From Micavibrio sp. (GTDB lineage: Bacteria; Pseudomonadota; Alphaproteobacteria; Micavibrionales; Micavibrionaceae): a DNA stretch of 64,000 bases. Under the pieces are notes generated by a model, which worked only from the letters and a program-made list of their open reading frames with translations, did no database searches and was not told where the DNA came from. Of the stretch, positions 1-8,753 are shown in pieces (position 1 is the stretch's first letter; each line of letters starts with the position of its first letter). The stretch is taken from positions 31,599 to 95,598 of the forward strand of contig JAQGJB010000015.1 in the NCBI GenBank assembly GCA_028290825.1, written 5' to 3'. The position numbers and the translations under genes are program-made.

Positions 1-690
1 CCGTTCAAGATGATCGGTACCGGTTTGCTGACGCAGGCCCGCAGGCGCGCCAAGGTAAAGTATATTGCCCAGATGAAGAACGCCGACGCGGTTGCAGATT
101 TCATCCATGTCGGAAAGGATATGGGATGAAAGAAAGATCGTGCGCCCCTGCGCCTTTGTTTCCAGAAGCATATCTTTGACCGCTGCACGGGCCAGCGGAT
201 CAAGCCCGCTCATCGGCTCATCAAGGATCAGCAGTTTGCACCCTGTAAAAATCGTACCAAGAAGACCAAGCTTCTGCCGCATGCCTTTGGAATAGGTCTG
301 AACACGGCGGTCGAGCGCGGCAGGATCGAGAGCCAGCTTGACAGCCGCCGCCCGCAATTCCGCATCATTGAACGGGGCGTTATAAAGGCTCAGCGAAAAT
401 TTGATGAATTCGATGCCGGTCAGAAACCAGGGCGGATCGAAACGTTCCGGGAGATAGGCGTACTGCCGACGACTGTCCAGGGTTTTGCGGTCATGGCCGA
501 ATACATCGATATTCCCCGCCGCCATATCATGAAGACCGAGAATTGTTTTAATCAGGGTCGTCTTCCCTGCCCCGTTCAGACCGATTAGACCGAAGGTTTC
601 GCCGTCTTCAATGGCGAGGTTGATGCCGTGAATGACACGGGTTTTACCGTAGGCAATCTCTGCATCGCGGATGGAAAGAGCTTCGGTCAT
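1..690 (-). CDS. ABC transporter ATP-binding protein (partial, cut by window edge)
   Basis: Nucleotide-binding subunit of an ABC transporter, probably an ABC-2 type exporter whose permease would lie beyond the left edge. It is not in the ORF track because its stop is outside the window. Translating the minus strand from the ATG at 690 gives 230 open codons with Walker A GLNGAGKTT (about residues 37-45), signature YSKGMRQK, Walker B LLILDEP, D-loop SGLDP and an H-loop SSH. It starts 5 nt after the stop of the PilP-like gene, so it is probably the last visible member of the pilus/secretion operon. Substrate unknown. Confidence 0.88.
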   Translation of the reverse strand, partial: MTEALSIRDAEIAYGKTRVIHGINLAIEDGETFGLIGLNGAGKTTLIKTILGLHDMAAGNIDVFGHDRKTLDSRRQYAYLPERFDPPWFLTGIEFIKFSLSLYNAPFNDAELRAAAVKLALDPAALDRRVQTYSKGMRQKLGLLGTIFTGCKLLILDEPMSGLDPLARAAVKDMLLETKAQGRTIFLSSHILSDMDEICNRVGVLHLGNILYLGAPAGLRQQTGTDHLER

Positions 691-695
691 TGCGC

Positions 696-1478
696 TTACA
701 TCGCGCCTTTGTCCACGCCCGCACCGGGCAGGAAAATACGGGTGTCGAGGTTGAACCGTTCCTGCGGGCGCAGGCGGATCGGGTAAATTTTGTTGGTATA
801 ATTATCAAACCATTTCAAATCGATATAATTCTGCGTCACCTTGATATCCAGAACCTGTTGCGGGAAAGCGCTCGGCGTAACGCGTACGCCGTTCAGCCAG
901 ACCGTCCATTTGGCGGCATTCGCGAAAGCAATACCGCCCAGCGAGACTTCGCGGATACCCGGATCTTTCTTGGCCTGCTCCGCATTTGAATTGCCGCCGC
1001 CGGTTCTGCTGCCGATAAAGCCGATTTTGGCTTCTTGCAGTAAAGCGTGCTGCCAGGCGGTGAAGAACAAGGTCGGGAAATTATCATCCGCCATCACGGA
1101 GCCATCGCGTACGCGGCGCTTGGCATCGGCGGTGGCCAGAAGGATCGTATCATCCACTCCGGGCGCAGCCGCCGCTGCATCAGGTCCGGCACCGGGCTGC
1201 GCAGGCGCCGCATTCGGCGGTGTCGGTGTTCCGACAGGCGTGACGTTAGCCGTCGCCTGGGGTGCACCGTCCTGTGCCGGGTTCAGAGGCGCCGTCACCG
1301 GATTGGTCGGCGCGATGGCCGGAGCAGAGGTCACAGGAGCCAGCGCAGGATCAGGCGCGCCCTGCGCCAGAACCAGGTTCGCAGTCATAAGACTTACCAT
1401 GCCGGTTAACGCAACGGCGGCGACGCTATTGCGCAGCCTGTAGCCCGTATTCAGTTTTTCGCCTTTTTTCTTTGTCAT
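696..1478 (-). CDS. exported PilP/GspB-like assembly protein
   Basis: 260 aa protein with an N-terminal hydrophobic segment after a Lys-rich start (signal anchor or signal peptide near residues 17-38), a long Pro/Ala linker (about 40-105) and a compact C-terminal domain containing short beta-rich motifs such as VWLNGVRV. This organisation, together with its place after PilM/N-like and PilO-like genes, resembles PilP, MshK or GspB/C-type periplasmic linkers that join the inner-membrane platform to a secretin. The assignment rests on architecture and context, not on a clear family signature. Fifth gene of the minus-strand operon, 9 nt after the PilO-like gene. Confidence 0.6.
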   Translation of the reverse strand: MTKKKGEKLNTGYRLRNSVAAVALTGMVSLMTANLVLAQGAPDPALAPVTSAPAIAPTNPVTAPLNPAQDGAPQATANVTPVGTPTPPNAAPAQPGAGPDAAAAAPGVDDTILLATADAKRRVRDGSVMADDNFPTLFFTAWQHALLQEAKIGFIGSRTGGGNSNAEQAKKDPGIREVSLGGIAFANAAKWTVWLNGVRVTPSAFPQQVLDIKVTQNYIDLKWFDNYTNKIYPIRLRPQERFNLDTRIFLPGAGVDKGAM

Positions 1479-1487
1479 GGCTGGATC

Positions 1488-2144
1488 CTATTTCGGCGCT
1501 GAGGCTTGGCCGGAAGGCACAGGTGATTTGTCGCGCGGAACGAAAGTGTTCCAGGCAAAATTAACATTGGCGGACATCAGCACGGCCGGTGAACCGTTAC
1601 CGATCTGTTTCAGGACATTTTCATCAATGTCCTGTTTGCGCTCAAGCGTGATGTCGGTAATAAGCGCCTGACCGGGGAAGCCGTTTTCAATCCAGTAAAG
1701 GAAGCTGTAGACATCAACGTCATCAAGCGCATCGATCTGGACGGTAACAGGGCTTTGCAGGATGATATGATCGGATAATGCGGCGGCAGAGTTTTCTTTC
1801 GCCTCAACCGCATTGATATTGTACTTGGCCGAAAGAACATGGGACGTCGACTGGATTGACTCCATGATATTGCGGGCCTCAACACGATCCTGCGACCCGA
1901 AGAAACCAGAGTTTTCGAGATCGCCAAACAGGTTCTTTTCCTGCTGGATCTGCTGATATTCCGTTTGCATGCGCGAAACTTCCGCCCGCTTGCCCTGCAC
2001 CGCGGCGCGGGTGGAGCGCAGTTCCTTATCCGTACTTTCCTGAGCCGGCGTAATGACGAGATAGAGCATCGCCGCCAGCGCCACATTAATCCCGAAAAGG
2101 ATCGCAAGCGTCAAAACCCGTTTGATGCCAAGAACTTTAATCAT
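1488..2144 (-). CDS. PilO/GspM-like inner-membrane assembly protein
   Basis: 218 aa protein with a short cytoplasmic N-terminus, one transmembrane helix (about residues 10-32), a coiled-coil stretch rich in Glu/Gln/Arg (about 38-75) and a C-terminal ferredoxin-like periplasmic region. This is the usual architecture of PilO or GspM, which pair with PilN/GspL in the alignment complex of type IV pili and type II secretion systems. The start overlaps the stop of the upstream PilM/N-like gene in an ATGA arrangement, indicating translational coupling. Family identity is inferred from topology and gene order. Confidence 0.65.
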   Translation of the reverse strand: MIKVLGIKRVLTLAILFGINVALAAMLYLVITPAQESTDKELRSTRAAVQGKRAEVSRMQTEYQQIQQEKNLFGDLENSGFFGSQDRVEARNIMESIQSTSHVLSAKYNINAVEAKENSAAALSDHIILQSPVTVQIDALDDVDVYSFLYWIENGFPGQALITDITLERKQDIDENVLKQIGNGSPAVLMSANVNFAWNTFVPRDKSPVPSGQASAPK

Positions 2145-3754
2145 TGCAGCGGCCCCCTAATGGTGATTTCTGCTTTGAAATCTTCCTTCTTTGCATCTTT
2201 ATCTTTTGGCGTTCCAACCTCGCCGCCTGTATTCGCGGTATAGCTCAGATCCGCGACCTGTTTGCTGACGGCGACGGTGTAGGCGGGCGGGAGATTACCC
2301 GCAAGCCGCACTTTCAGGTCGTTGATCTGCTTCACGCCGACGGCGGGATCAAGTGTCGGCGGGAAACTCAGTGTCAGAATAGCTTCGAGCGTCGAAGGCG
2401 GAACAGCCTTGTCGGTCGGTTGCGGGTTGGCGGGATCAGGCTGGGGTATGCCAAGTTCGGACTGGCCCTCCCTTTTCACGACCATCTTATCAAGGCGCAA
2501 TTCCTGGCCCAGGGACATTCCGACGGCCTTGAAAAGCGGCAAAGGATGAATTCCGTCCGCTTCCAGCGCCCTGAACGTTTTCAGCGAGCTTTGAATCAGC
2601 TTGATATCAAAGCCGAGCTGCTTCATGCGCTCAACTTCTGTCTGATACTGGGCTTCGACACTTGTCTGCATGCGCTTTTGATCGGCAAGATTGTCACGCG
2701 CCTCCATCCAGCTCTGCCCTGCCGTGGCAACCTGCCAGGCGAGATAGGCAGCACCGAGGGACAGGAGAAGCATCGCAACCATTGCGGCCTGGCGCGGCCC
2801 GCCAAGCTTTTTAATATCGAGCGCTTCCATCGGAAGGATAAAGCGTGTTTTACGTCCCGACCAGGCCGCATGCAGAGGATCGGCATGATACTGGTTATCC
2901 TGGGGTCCGATTCTGAACCCGAGAACTTCGGCGGCTTCGCTGACGGTATAATGATTGAAATTGCACGGCACATCGATGCGGGCCTGCAATTCCTGGCCTG
3001 CGGACGGTGTAGCGATAACCGACACTTCCGTTCCATCTTCCGGCGCATAACCGAAACGCGACAGATAACTGATCGTCGCCTTGAATTCCTGCGTTACTTC
3101 GTTCACCCAGGCCTCGGGGTCGGTGCCAAGGTCCGTAATCGGCGTCATGCGGGTCATGGCCAGCTGGCCGTCACGGGTGATAACCTGGCGCAGGCCGCCG
3201 CCAATATGCTGACCGATCAGAATGGCCCAGCGCGATTTTGTTTTGTCGCGCTTCATCGCCTTTTCGGCAAGCGCTTTGACCATATCGGAAGATTCAATCG
3301 GCAGCAGGACAAAACCGGCAATAGCGGCCAGAGATTGCTTAACCGCAGAAAGACTTTTCGACACCGGCTCCGACATCGGCACGGCAGCAAAAAGATAGGC
3401 CGTTCCGGTTTTTGAAGTCTTTTCCCTGATCGGCAGCGCGCCGCGGATCGGGTAATTCGGGAAGGCCGCATTGAGTTTGCGCGTCAGGACATTGGCGCGA
3501 TCCATCGCCCCAACTTTAGGCATGCGCTGGCCACCCTTGAAATGCTGATCCGTCATATCGTTGAGGATCAGGACAGGTTTGCCCTTGCATTCACGCCTGA
3601 TGATGTCGGAAACAGCAGCTTCAAAATTGGCTGTTGACCACAAGACAGTTTCAACTAGGCGAGTGGCCGAAGCCGTTTCATCATAAATATAAAGCGCTTC
3701 GTCCCCGATGATGAGGACACAACGCGCTGGTGCTAAAAATGACAATGTCGGCAT
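2141..3754 (-). CDS. fused PilM-PilN-like (GspL-like) platform protein
   Basis: 537 aa protein. The N-terminal ~310 residues look like an actin-like cytoplasmic domain of PilM/GspL type. One transmembrane helix follows (about residues 330-348), then a coiled coil and a periplasmic domain like PilN. It therefore appears to combine PilM and PilN in one chain, as GspL does. It would couple the GspE/PilB ATPase to the periplasmic alignment complex. It lies 23 nt downstream of the GspF-like gene and overlaps the PilO-like gene by 4 nt. The PilM signature is divergent, so the call depends strongly on operon position. Confidence 0.62.
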   Translation of the reverse strand: MPTLSFLAPARCVLIIGDEALYIYDETASATRLVETVLWSTANFEAAVSDIIRRECKGKPVLILNDMTDQHFKGGQRMPKVGAMDRANVLTRKLNAAFPNYPIRGALPIREKTSKTGTAYLFAAVPMSEPVSKSLSAVKQSLAAIAGFVLLPIESSDMVKALAEKAMKRDKTKSRWAILIGQHIGGGLRQVITRDGQLAMTRMTPITDLGTDPEAWVNEVTQEFKATISYLSRFGYAPEDGTEVSVIATPSAGQELQARIDVPCNFNHYTVSEAAEVLGFRIGPQDNQYHADPLHAAWSGRKTRFILPMEALDIKKLGGPRQAAMVAMLLLSLGAAYLAWQVATAGQSWMEARDNLADQKRMQTSVEAQYQTEVERMKQLGFDIKLIQSSLKTFRALEADGIHPLPLFKAVGMSLGQELRLDKMVVKREGQSELGIPQPDPANPQPTDKAVPPSTLEAILTLSFPPTLDPAVGVKQINDLKVRLAGNLPPAYTVAVSKQVADLSYTANTGGEVGTPKDKDAKKEDFKAEITIRGPLQ

Positions 3755-3777
3755 GAAAAACCTAAAGGGGAATTGAA

Positions 3778-4992
3778 TTAGAATTGCATTTTTTCAAACG
3801 AGGCATAAATCGGACCAAACACGCCGGCCGCGATCCATAAGATCATAACACCAAGGAACATGGTCAGGAAAGGCTCAATCATCGCGATCAGACCCTGAAC
3901 AGCCTCATCAACATCTTTGGTATAAAATTCCGCCACCTGGTCCAGGACGACCGTGAGGTTCCCGGATTCCTCACCCACCTTCAGCATGCGCACGACCATG
4001 CTGGGGAACTCGCCCGAGGCGTTGAAGGCTTCCGACATGGGGCTGCCCGCCGCGACCTGTTCCGAAACACCATCCAGCGCCTCGAGAAGAGCCATGTTTT
4101 TTACAGTATTACGGGCGGCGGCAAGACCGCTCAAAACATCAATACCACTGGCGAACATGGCACCAAATGTTTGCGCAAAGCGCGCGATATTAATTTTCCG
4201 TATCAGCGGCCCCGCGATTGGCATCTGAATCGTCCACCTGTCCGTCTGCATCCGGAAGCGATCCGATACCTTGCGGAAAAATTTGAATATCGTGAACAGA
4301 ATTGGCGGCGTCGCGAGCACGGCCCACCAGTAAGACTGGAAAAATTCCGATGTCGCCATCAGCGAGGTGGTCATAAAGGGCAGATCCTGCCCCAGGTATT
4401 TAATAAAGCCGACGATCTGCGGAACCACAAATCCCATCATAACGACAATGGTCAGGATAACGACAACAACCAGAATGGTTGGATAGCGCGTCGCTTTCCG
4501 CACCTTGGTCTGCATATCGTCAACCCATTTCAGGTATTTGACGAGGTGCAGGTAAGCGGATGTCAGATCGCCCGTCTCTTCTGCGGAACTGATCAACGAA
4601 ATATACAGGTTTACAAAGACTTTTGGGTGCAGCGCCATGGCTTCGGACAAAGACGACCCGTCGGAAACGTTGCGGAAGATGTCAGAAAGAATGTCGCGCA
4701 GGCCGTCATGATCGGTACTGTCACGAATATCGCTGAGCGCTTCCAGCAAAGGCACGCCTGCACTCTGCATCTGCTCCAGATGCATGAAGAGCTGGATCAG
4801 ATCCCGAACCTTGACCTTTTTCTGACCGAGGCTGAAGCCCTTTTTCTTGGACAGGGCGGCGCATTGCACAAGCTCCATACCGGCGCTTTGCAACTGGTTA
4901 TAAAGGTCCATCTCGTTTGCTGCGGAAATTACTCCGCGAACCGGACGTCCTTTATTGTTTATAGCCCTGTACTTGTAGCGCTCACTGGCCAT
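3778..4992 (-). CDS. type II secretion/type IV pilus platform protein, GspF/PilC family
   Basis: 404 aa polytopic inner-membrane protein, the normal length for GspF/PilC. It has two repeated cytoplasmic helical domains, each with the family pattern (for example FMHLEQMQSAGVPLLEAL near residue 70 and the matching FAQTFGAMFASGIDVLSGL near 270), and three hydrophobic membrane segments (about 170-195, 220-240 and 370-395). It forms the platform rotated by the GspE/PilB hexamer during pseudopilus or pilus assembly. Second gene of the operon, 54 nt after the ATPase gene. Confidence 0.92.
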   Translation of the reverse strand: MASERYKYRAINNKGRPVRGVISAANEMDLYNQLQSAGMELVQCAALSKKKGFSLGQKKVKVRDLIQLFMHLEQMQSAGVPLLEALSDIRDSTDHDGLRDILSDIFRNVSDGSSLSEAMALHPKVFVNLYISLISSAEETGDLTSAYLHLVKYLKWVDDMQTKVRKATRYPTILVVVVILTIVVMMGFVVPQIVGFIKYLGQDLPFMTTSLMATSEFFQSYWWAVLATPPILFTIFKFFRKVSDRFRMQTDRWTIQMPIAGPLIRKINIARFAQTFGAMFASGIDVLSGLAAARNTVKNMALLEALDGVSEQVAAGSPMSEAFNASGEFPSMVVRMLKVGEESGNLTVVLDQVAEFYTKDVDEAVQGLIAMIEPFLTMFLGVMILWIAAGVFGPIYASFEKMQF

Positions 4993-5046
4993 GTTCTGAT
5001 TTTTCTATGGGTCGTCGGTAGAAAGGAAGGCCCCGGACTCTGCCGA

Positions 5047-6963
5047 TCACTTGTGGATGTCGACCACAGTCGCCAGGGATTGGAGGGTGGTGATCCCGTC
5101 CAATATCTTTAGAATGCCATCGTCCTTCATATTTTTAAAGCCTTTTTCCACAGCCTTCTTCCTAAGCTCGGCTTTGGAGCCGTTGGAAGCGATAATTTCA
5201 TCCAGTTCCTCGTCAAAGGTCAGGATCTCCGCCACTGCGATACGGCCTTTATAGCCACTGCCGGCGCAGGCCTGGCACCCACCCTGCTTTGCCTTATAAA
5301 CCGTTGGCGGGTCGGACGGGTCGACTTTGAGAATATGGCATTCCGCCTCATCAGGCTGATACGCCTGACGGCATTCCTTGCAGACTTTCCGCACCAGACG
5401 CTGGGCGAAGACGGCAATAATCGCACCGGCAATCATGCCCGGCTTAAGACCAAGGTCCAGAAGACGCGGGATTGCGCCAAAGGAATCGTTGGTGTGCAGC
5501 GTCGAGTAAACCTGGTGGCCCGTCATGGCGGCTTTCAGTGCCATTTCGGCAGTAATCGGGTCACGAATTTCGCCGAGGAAGATGATATCCGGATCCTGAC
5601 GCATCAGAGCACGAAGGCCTTCCGCGAAATCCAGCACACCTTCCCGCACCGGGGTCTGACGGATCATCGGCAAGGAGTATTCGACCGGGTCTTCCATCGT
5701 CTGGATGTTGACCTCGACGGTGTTGATTTCATTCAGCATCGAATAAAGCGAAGTCGTTTTACCGGAACCCGTCGGGCCTGTGACAATGATTACACCCTCG
5801 GGGCGTGCCTGCGCCTTACGGATTTTTTCGAGGTTACTGGGGCTGAAGCCGAGTTGAGTAAGCGGTACAATACTGGCGCTCTGGTCCAGAACACGGAGAA
5901 CAATGTTTTCGCCGTGCACAGTCGGCAGTGATGAAACCCGGAAATCCGCTTCCTTACCGCCAACGTTCAGGCCGAAACGGCCATCCTGCGGCTGGAGCTT
6001 GTCGGCGATGTTCATGTTGGAGAGAATTTTAAGGCGCTGGGAAATACCGCTCCAGTGCTGCTTGTGGAGAATCTGCGCGGTATAAAGAACACCATCTTTG
6101 CGGTAGCGCAGACGCACGAAGTTTTCTTCGGGTTCAAAGTGAAGATCGGAAACACCCAGCTTCACGGCATCAAAAACAAGCGCGTTTACGAGACGAACGA
6201 TAGGATGGGAATAAGCCTCATCTTCCTTAATCGTCGTCACATCCTGGGCCTTGCCCTCTTCCAGCTCTTTCAGAATACCGCTGATGGAGCTGGCATAGCC
6301 GTAGGCTGCGTCGATCGCTTCGTTCAGGACTGTCGCCGTCGTCACCATCGGTTTAATCTGGACGTTTTTCGGCAGATAGCGGCGCAGCGTATCCATCGCC
6401 ATGACGTCATATGGGTCGGACATGGCGACAATCGCCTCGTCCTTCGACATCGAGATCGGCAGAATCTGGAATTTCAGGGAAGTGACTTTATCGATCAGAT
6501 TGAGGATTTCACCATCAAACACGGTATGCTTGGGGTCGAAAACCTCGAACCCGGCGCTCTCGGCAATAAATATTGTGAGTTCTTCTTCAGTCAGGAAGCC
6601 GAGATCGACGATAACAGCGCCCAGCATCTTGCCGGACACTTTCTTTTCCTGCAGGGCAACGTTCAACTGGTCTTCGGTAATCAGTCCGCGGGCGACAAGG
6701 CGCTCCCCGATACGACCGAAGTTTAAATCTTTATGCTTTTCCTTTACGCCCGTCGCGGCCAGAGCGCGGGATTCGCTCGCCGCCTTGGCAAGCGGGTCAA
6801 CAACTGCACCTTTACTATTAAACTCGGCGGATTTCTTGGCTTCGACCAGTTCGGCTTCGATGGCTTCGAAGGTATCAATAATCGTCAGTTCGCCATCATC
6901 CAGATCATCAAGTGCTGGCTGGCCCTTCTTTTTATCTTTATTTCGATCGGTTAGAAAGCTCAT
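5047..6963 (-). CDS. type II/IV secretion ATPase, GspE/PilB family
   Basis: 638 aa hexameric assembly ATPase. An N-terminal MshEN-like region (about residues 80-220, RLVARGLITEDQL...) precedes the catalytic core with Walker A GPTGSGKTTSLY, Asp box, Walker B IIFLGEIRD, the His box TGHQVYSTLHTND and a four-Cys zinc-binding region (CKEC...CQAC) as in GspE/PilB. It powers pilus or pseudopilus extension at the cytoplasmic membrane. First gene of the minus-strand operon; the preceding 283 bp are AT-rich and probably hold its promoter. No pilin, prepilin peptidase or secretin gene is visible in the window. Confidence 0.95.
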   Translation of the reverse strand: MSFLTDRNKDKKKGQPALDDLDDGELTIIDTFEAIEAELVEAKKSAEFNSKGAVVDPLAKAASESRALAATGVKEKHKDLNFGRIGERLVARGLITEDQLNVALQEKKVSGKMLGAVIVDLGFLTEEELTIFIAESAGFEVFDPKHTVFDGEILNLIDKVTSLKFQILPISMSKDEAIVAMSDPYDVMAMDTLRRYLPKNVQIKPMVTTATVLNEAIDAAYGYASSISGILKELEEGKAQDVTTIKEDEAYSHPIVRLVNALVFDAVKLGVSDLHFEPEENFVRLRYRKDGVLYTAQILHKQHWSGISQRLKILSNMNIADKLQPQDGRFGLNVGGKEADFRVSSLPTVHGENIVLRVLDQSASIVPLTQLGFSPSNLEKIRKAQARPEGVIIVTGPTGSGKTTSLYSMLNEINTVEVNIQTMEDPVEYSLPMIRQTPVREGVLDFAEGLRALMRQDPDIIFLGEIRDPITAEMALKAAMTGHQVYSTLHTNDSFGAIPRLLDLGLKPGMIAGAIIAVFAQRLVRKVCKECRQAYQPDEAECHILKVDPSDPPTVYKAKQGGCQACAGSGYKGRIAVAEILTFDEELDEIIASNGSKAELRKKAVEKGFKNMKDDGILKILDGITTLQSLATVVDIHK

Positions 6964-7246
6964 GCGATGAAGACCGTTGCTTAGAAAAGGACAAGAATTT
7001 GCCCCTGTTACTAAAATTAAAGGAAAAGCATAAAGAAAATACTAATATATTATGTTAATATTTAGGCGCTATGCCATTGCTTTGGAAGGATTAATCGGAA
7101 AGAAAGGGAGAAGCGATCTTGGTAAAAACAAGCATATCATAGTTTCGGGGCCATTAAAAATAGGCCTTTAGGTTTTTCTATTTCGAATCAGGGGCTTCTC
7201 GGGTAGCCTGAAGGACAGATTTTCCAAGCTCTTATGAGGGACCGAA

Positions 7247-7987
7247 TTGACCGAAAAGCTTTCCCAAGATTCACTGGCCGAAGCCACACGCGACCGTGCA
7301 CAATTTTCAGGCCATGGCAAAGCAAAAGGCGCCGCCGGGTACAGGGAAGTATTTTCCGATCCTGACAGCGAGTTCCTTTCAGCCTCGGGCCAGACGACCG
7401 TGATCAACCCCCGTCCTGACGGTTTCGGTACAATGAAGATTGCGGCAGCCTGGGACAATATTGTCGTTGCGGAAAGCAAAGGCGGGATTCTAGGCAAGCT
7501 TGTCAAAAAGGTGACGCGGCAGGGCGTCGATATTGATCTTGGCTGCCTTTATGAAATGCAGGACGGCACGCGCGGCTGCATACAGGCGTTCGGGGAAATG
7601 ATGGGTGACTTCAACGAAACCCCTTTTATCACCCTGTCCGGGGATGAGCGAACAGGTGACGCGGTGGGGGAAGATGAATTCCTGCGTATCAACGGGTCGC
7701 AATGGGGCCAGATCAAACGCGTTCTGGTCTATGCATATATTTATAAGGGCGCCGCATGCTGGGCCGATATCCGCCCACAAATTCAGGTTTCCATTCCCGG
7801 CGAGCATCCAATGGTGGTGACACCCGCCGTCAGCAAATCGGAACTGGCCGTGTGCGCCATCGCCACGCTCGAGAACCTGCGCGACGGCATGCGCCTGACC
7901 AACCACAGTGAATATTTCCCCGGCCACGACGAAATGGACCGTGCCTTCGGCTTTGGCATTACCTGGGCCGATGGCGAAAAGAAATAG
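7247..7987 (+). CDS. TerA-like tellurium-resistance/stress family protein
   Basis: 246 aa soluble protein resembling the C-terminal domain of TerA, a paralogue of the calcium-binding TerD fold. Motifs seen include DIDLGCLYEMQDG, a central acidic GDERTGD and KRVLVYAYIYKGA. The start is TTG, supported by a GAGGG Shine-Dalgarno sequence six bases upstream. Ter-family proteins are linked to tellurite resistance, phage inhibition and colicin tolerance, with unclear biochemical roles. It is paired with a TerD-like gene and is divergent from the pilus operon. No TerB, TerC or TerF is present here. Confidence 0.82.
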   Translation: MTEKLSQDSLAEATRDRAQFSGHGKAKGAAGYREVFSDPDSEFLSASGQTTVINPRPDGFGTMKIAAAWDNIVVAESKGGILGKLVKKVTRQGVDIDLGCLYEMQDGTRGCIQAFGEMMGDFNETPFITLSGDERTGDAVGEDEFLRINGSQWGQIKRVLVYAYIYKGAACWADIRPQIQVSIPGEHPMVVTPAVSKSELAVCAIATLENLRDGMRLTNHSEYFPGHDEMDRAFGFGITWADGEKK

Positions 7988-8025
7988 ATAACAAACATCA
8001 GACTTAATCTTTGGAACAGCACATC

Positions 8026-8709
8026 ATGGACGACCCGCAACAGCCCCCAGCCGCAAAACCAATCACCGCCGAGGAACTGGCGAAGCTGGATAATCTTCCC
8101 GCGCCTGCGCCGCAGTACATTCCTGAAGAAAACCTCGTTCAGAAAGGCGATTACCAGGATATCCGACGTAAGATTCCGGAACTGAAAGAAATCGTCATCG
8201 GTGCGGGCTGGGACCTTAAAATGTTCGAGGAAAATCCGGTCGATGTCGATCTCAGCTGCTTTTTGCTGAACAAGGACGACCAGACGCGCGAGGATGAGGA
8301 TTTCGTTTTCTACAATAACGACAAAGCCTGCGCCGGGGCCGTGCGTTACATGGGCGACAGCCGGAACGGTGCGGGTGACGGCGATGATGAAAGCATTATT
8401 ATCGACCTGAATTCCCTGCCCTTCGATGTGATGAAAATCACCGTCGTCCTGACGATTTACGATGCGGCAGAGAGAAGCCATGATTTCGGCACGGTGCGGA
8501 ACATGTACCTGCGCATCGTCAATGCCTATGACGACAATGAAATCCTGCGCTACCGCCTGAGCGAGGAAGAATTCGCGGGCAAGACCGGCATCAAGGTCGC
8601 AGAACTGGTCCGTGAGGGACCGAAATGGTTCTTCAATGCCGTGGGCGAGCCTATCCCCGGCGGCCTGGCCAGCATCGCAACGAAATACGGATTAATCATC
8701 CAGATGTAA
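8026..8709 (+). CDS. TerD family protein
   Basis: 227 aa TerD-like protein with a Pro-rich N-terminal extension (about 50 residues) before the TerD fold. Family motifs are clear: VDVDLSCFLLNKD, DFVFYNN, the acidic calcium-site stretch GDGDDESI, and the C-terminal KWFFNAVGEPIPGGL with KYGLII. The ORF track begins at a TTG at 8011 with no ribosome site; the ATG at 8026 has GGAAC eight bases upstream and is preferred. It probably forms an operon with the TerA-like gene (38-nt gap) and ends at a strong shared terminator. Confidence 0.85.
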   Translation: MDDPQQPPAAKPITAEELAKLDNLPAPAPQYIPEENLVQKGDYQDIRRKIPELKEIVIGAGWDLKMFEENPVDVDLSCFLLNKDDQTREDEDFVFYNNDKACAGAVRYMGDSRNGAGDGDDESIIIDLNSLPFDVMKITVVLTIYDAAERSHDFGTVRNMYLRIVNAYDDNEILRYRLSEEEFAGKTGIKVAELVREGPKWFFNAVGEPIPGGLASIATKYGLIIQM

Positions 8710-8723
8710 TCCGGATGGATACC

Positions 8724-8753
8724 GTGGCCGCCGGATCAAGCGGCCACTTTTTT
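8724..8753. terminator. intrinsic terminator between terD-like gene and ppdK
   Basis: Perfect 8-bp stem GTGGCCGC/GCGGCCAC with an 8-nt loop followed by TTTTTT on the plus strand. It sits 15 bp after the TerD-like stop and contains the ppdK stop in its loop, so it mainly ends the plus-strand Ter transcript. Confidence 0.9.

Noticed and set aside
2144-3415. 423 aa plus-strand ORF
   Set aside because: Opposite the PilM-PilN-like gene; no membrane segment, motif or ribosome site.
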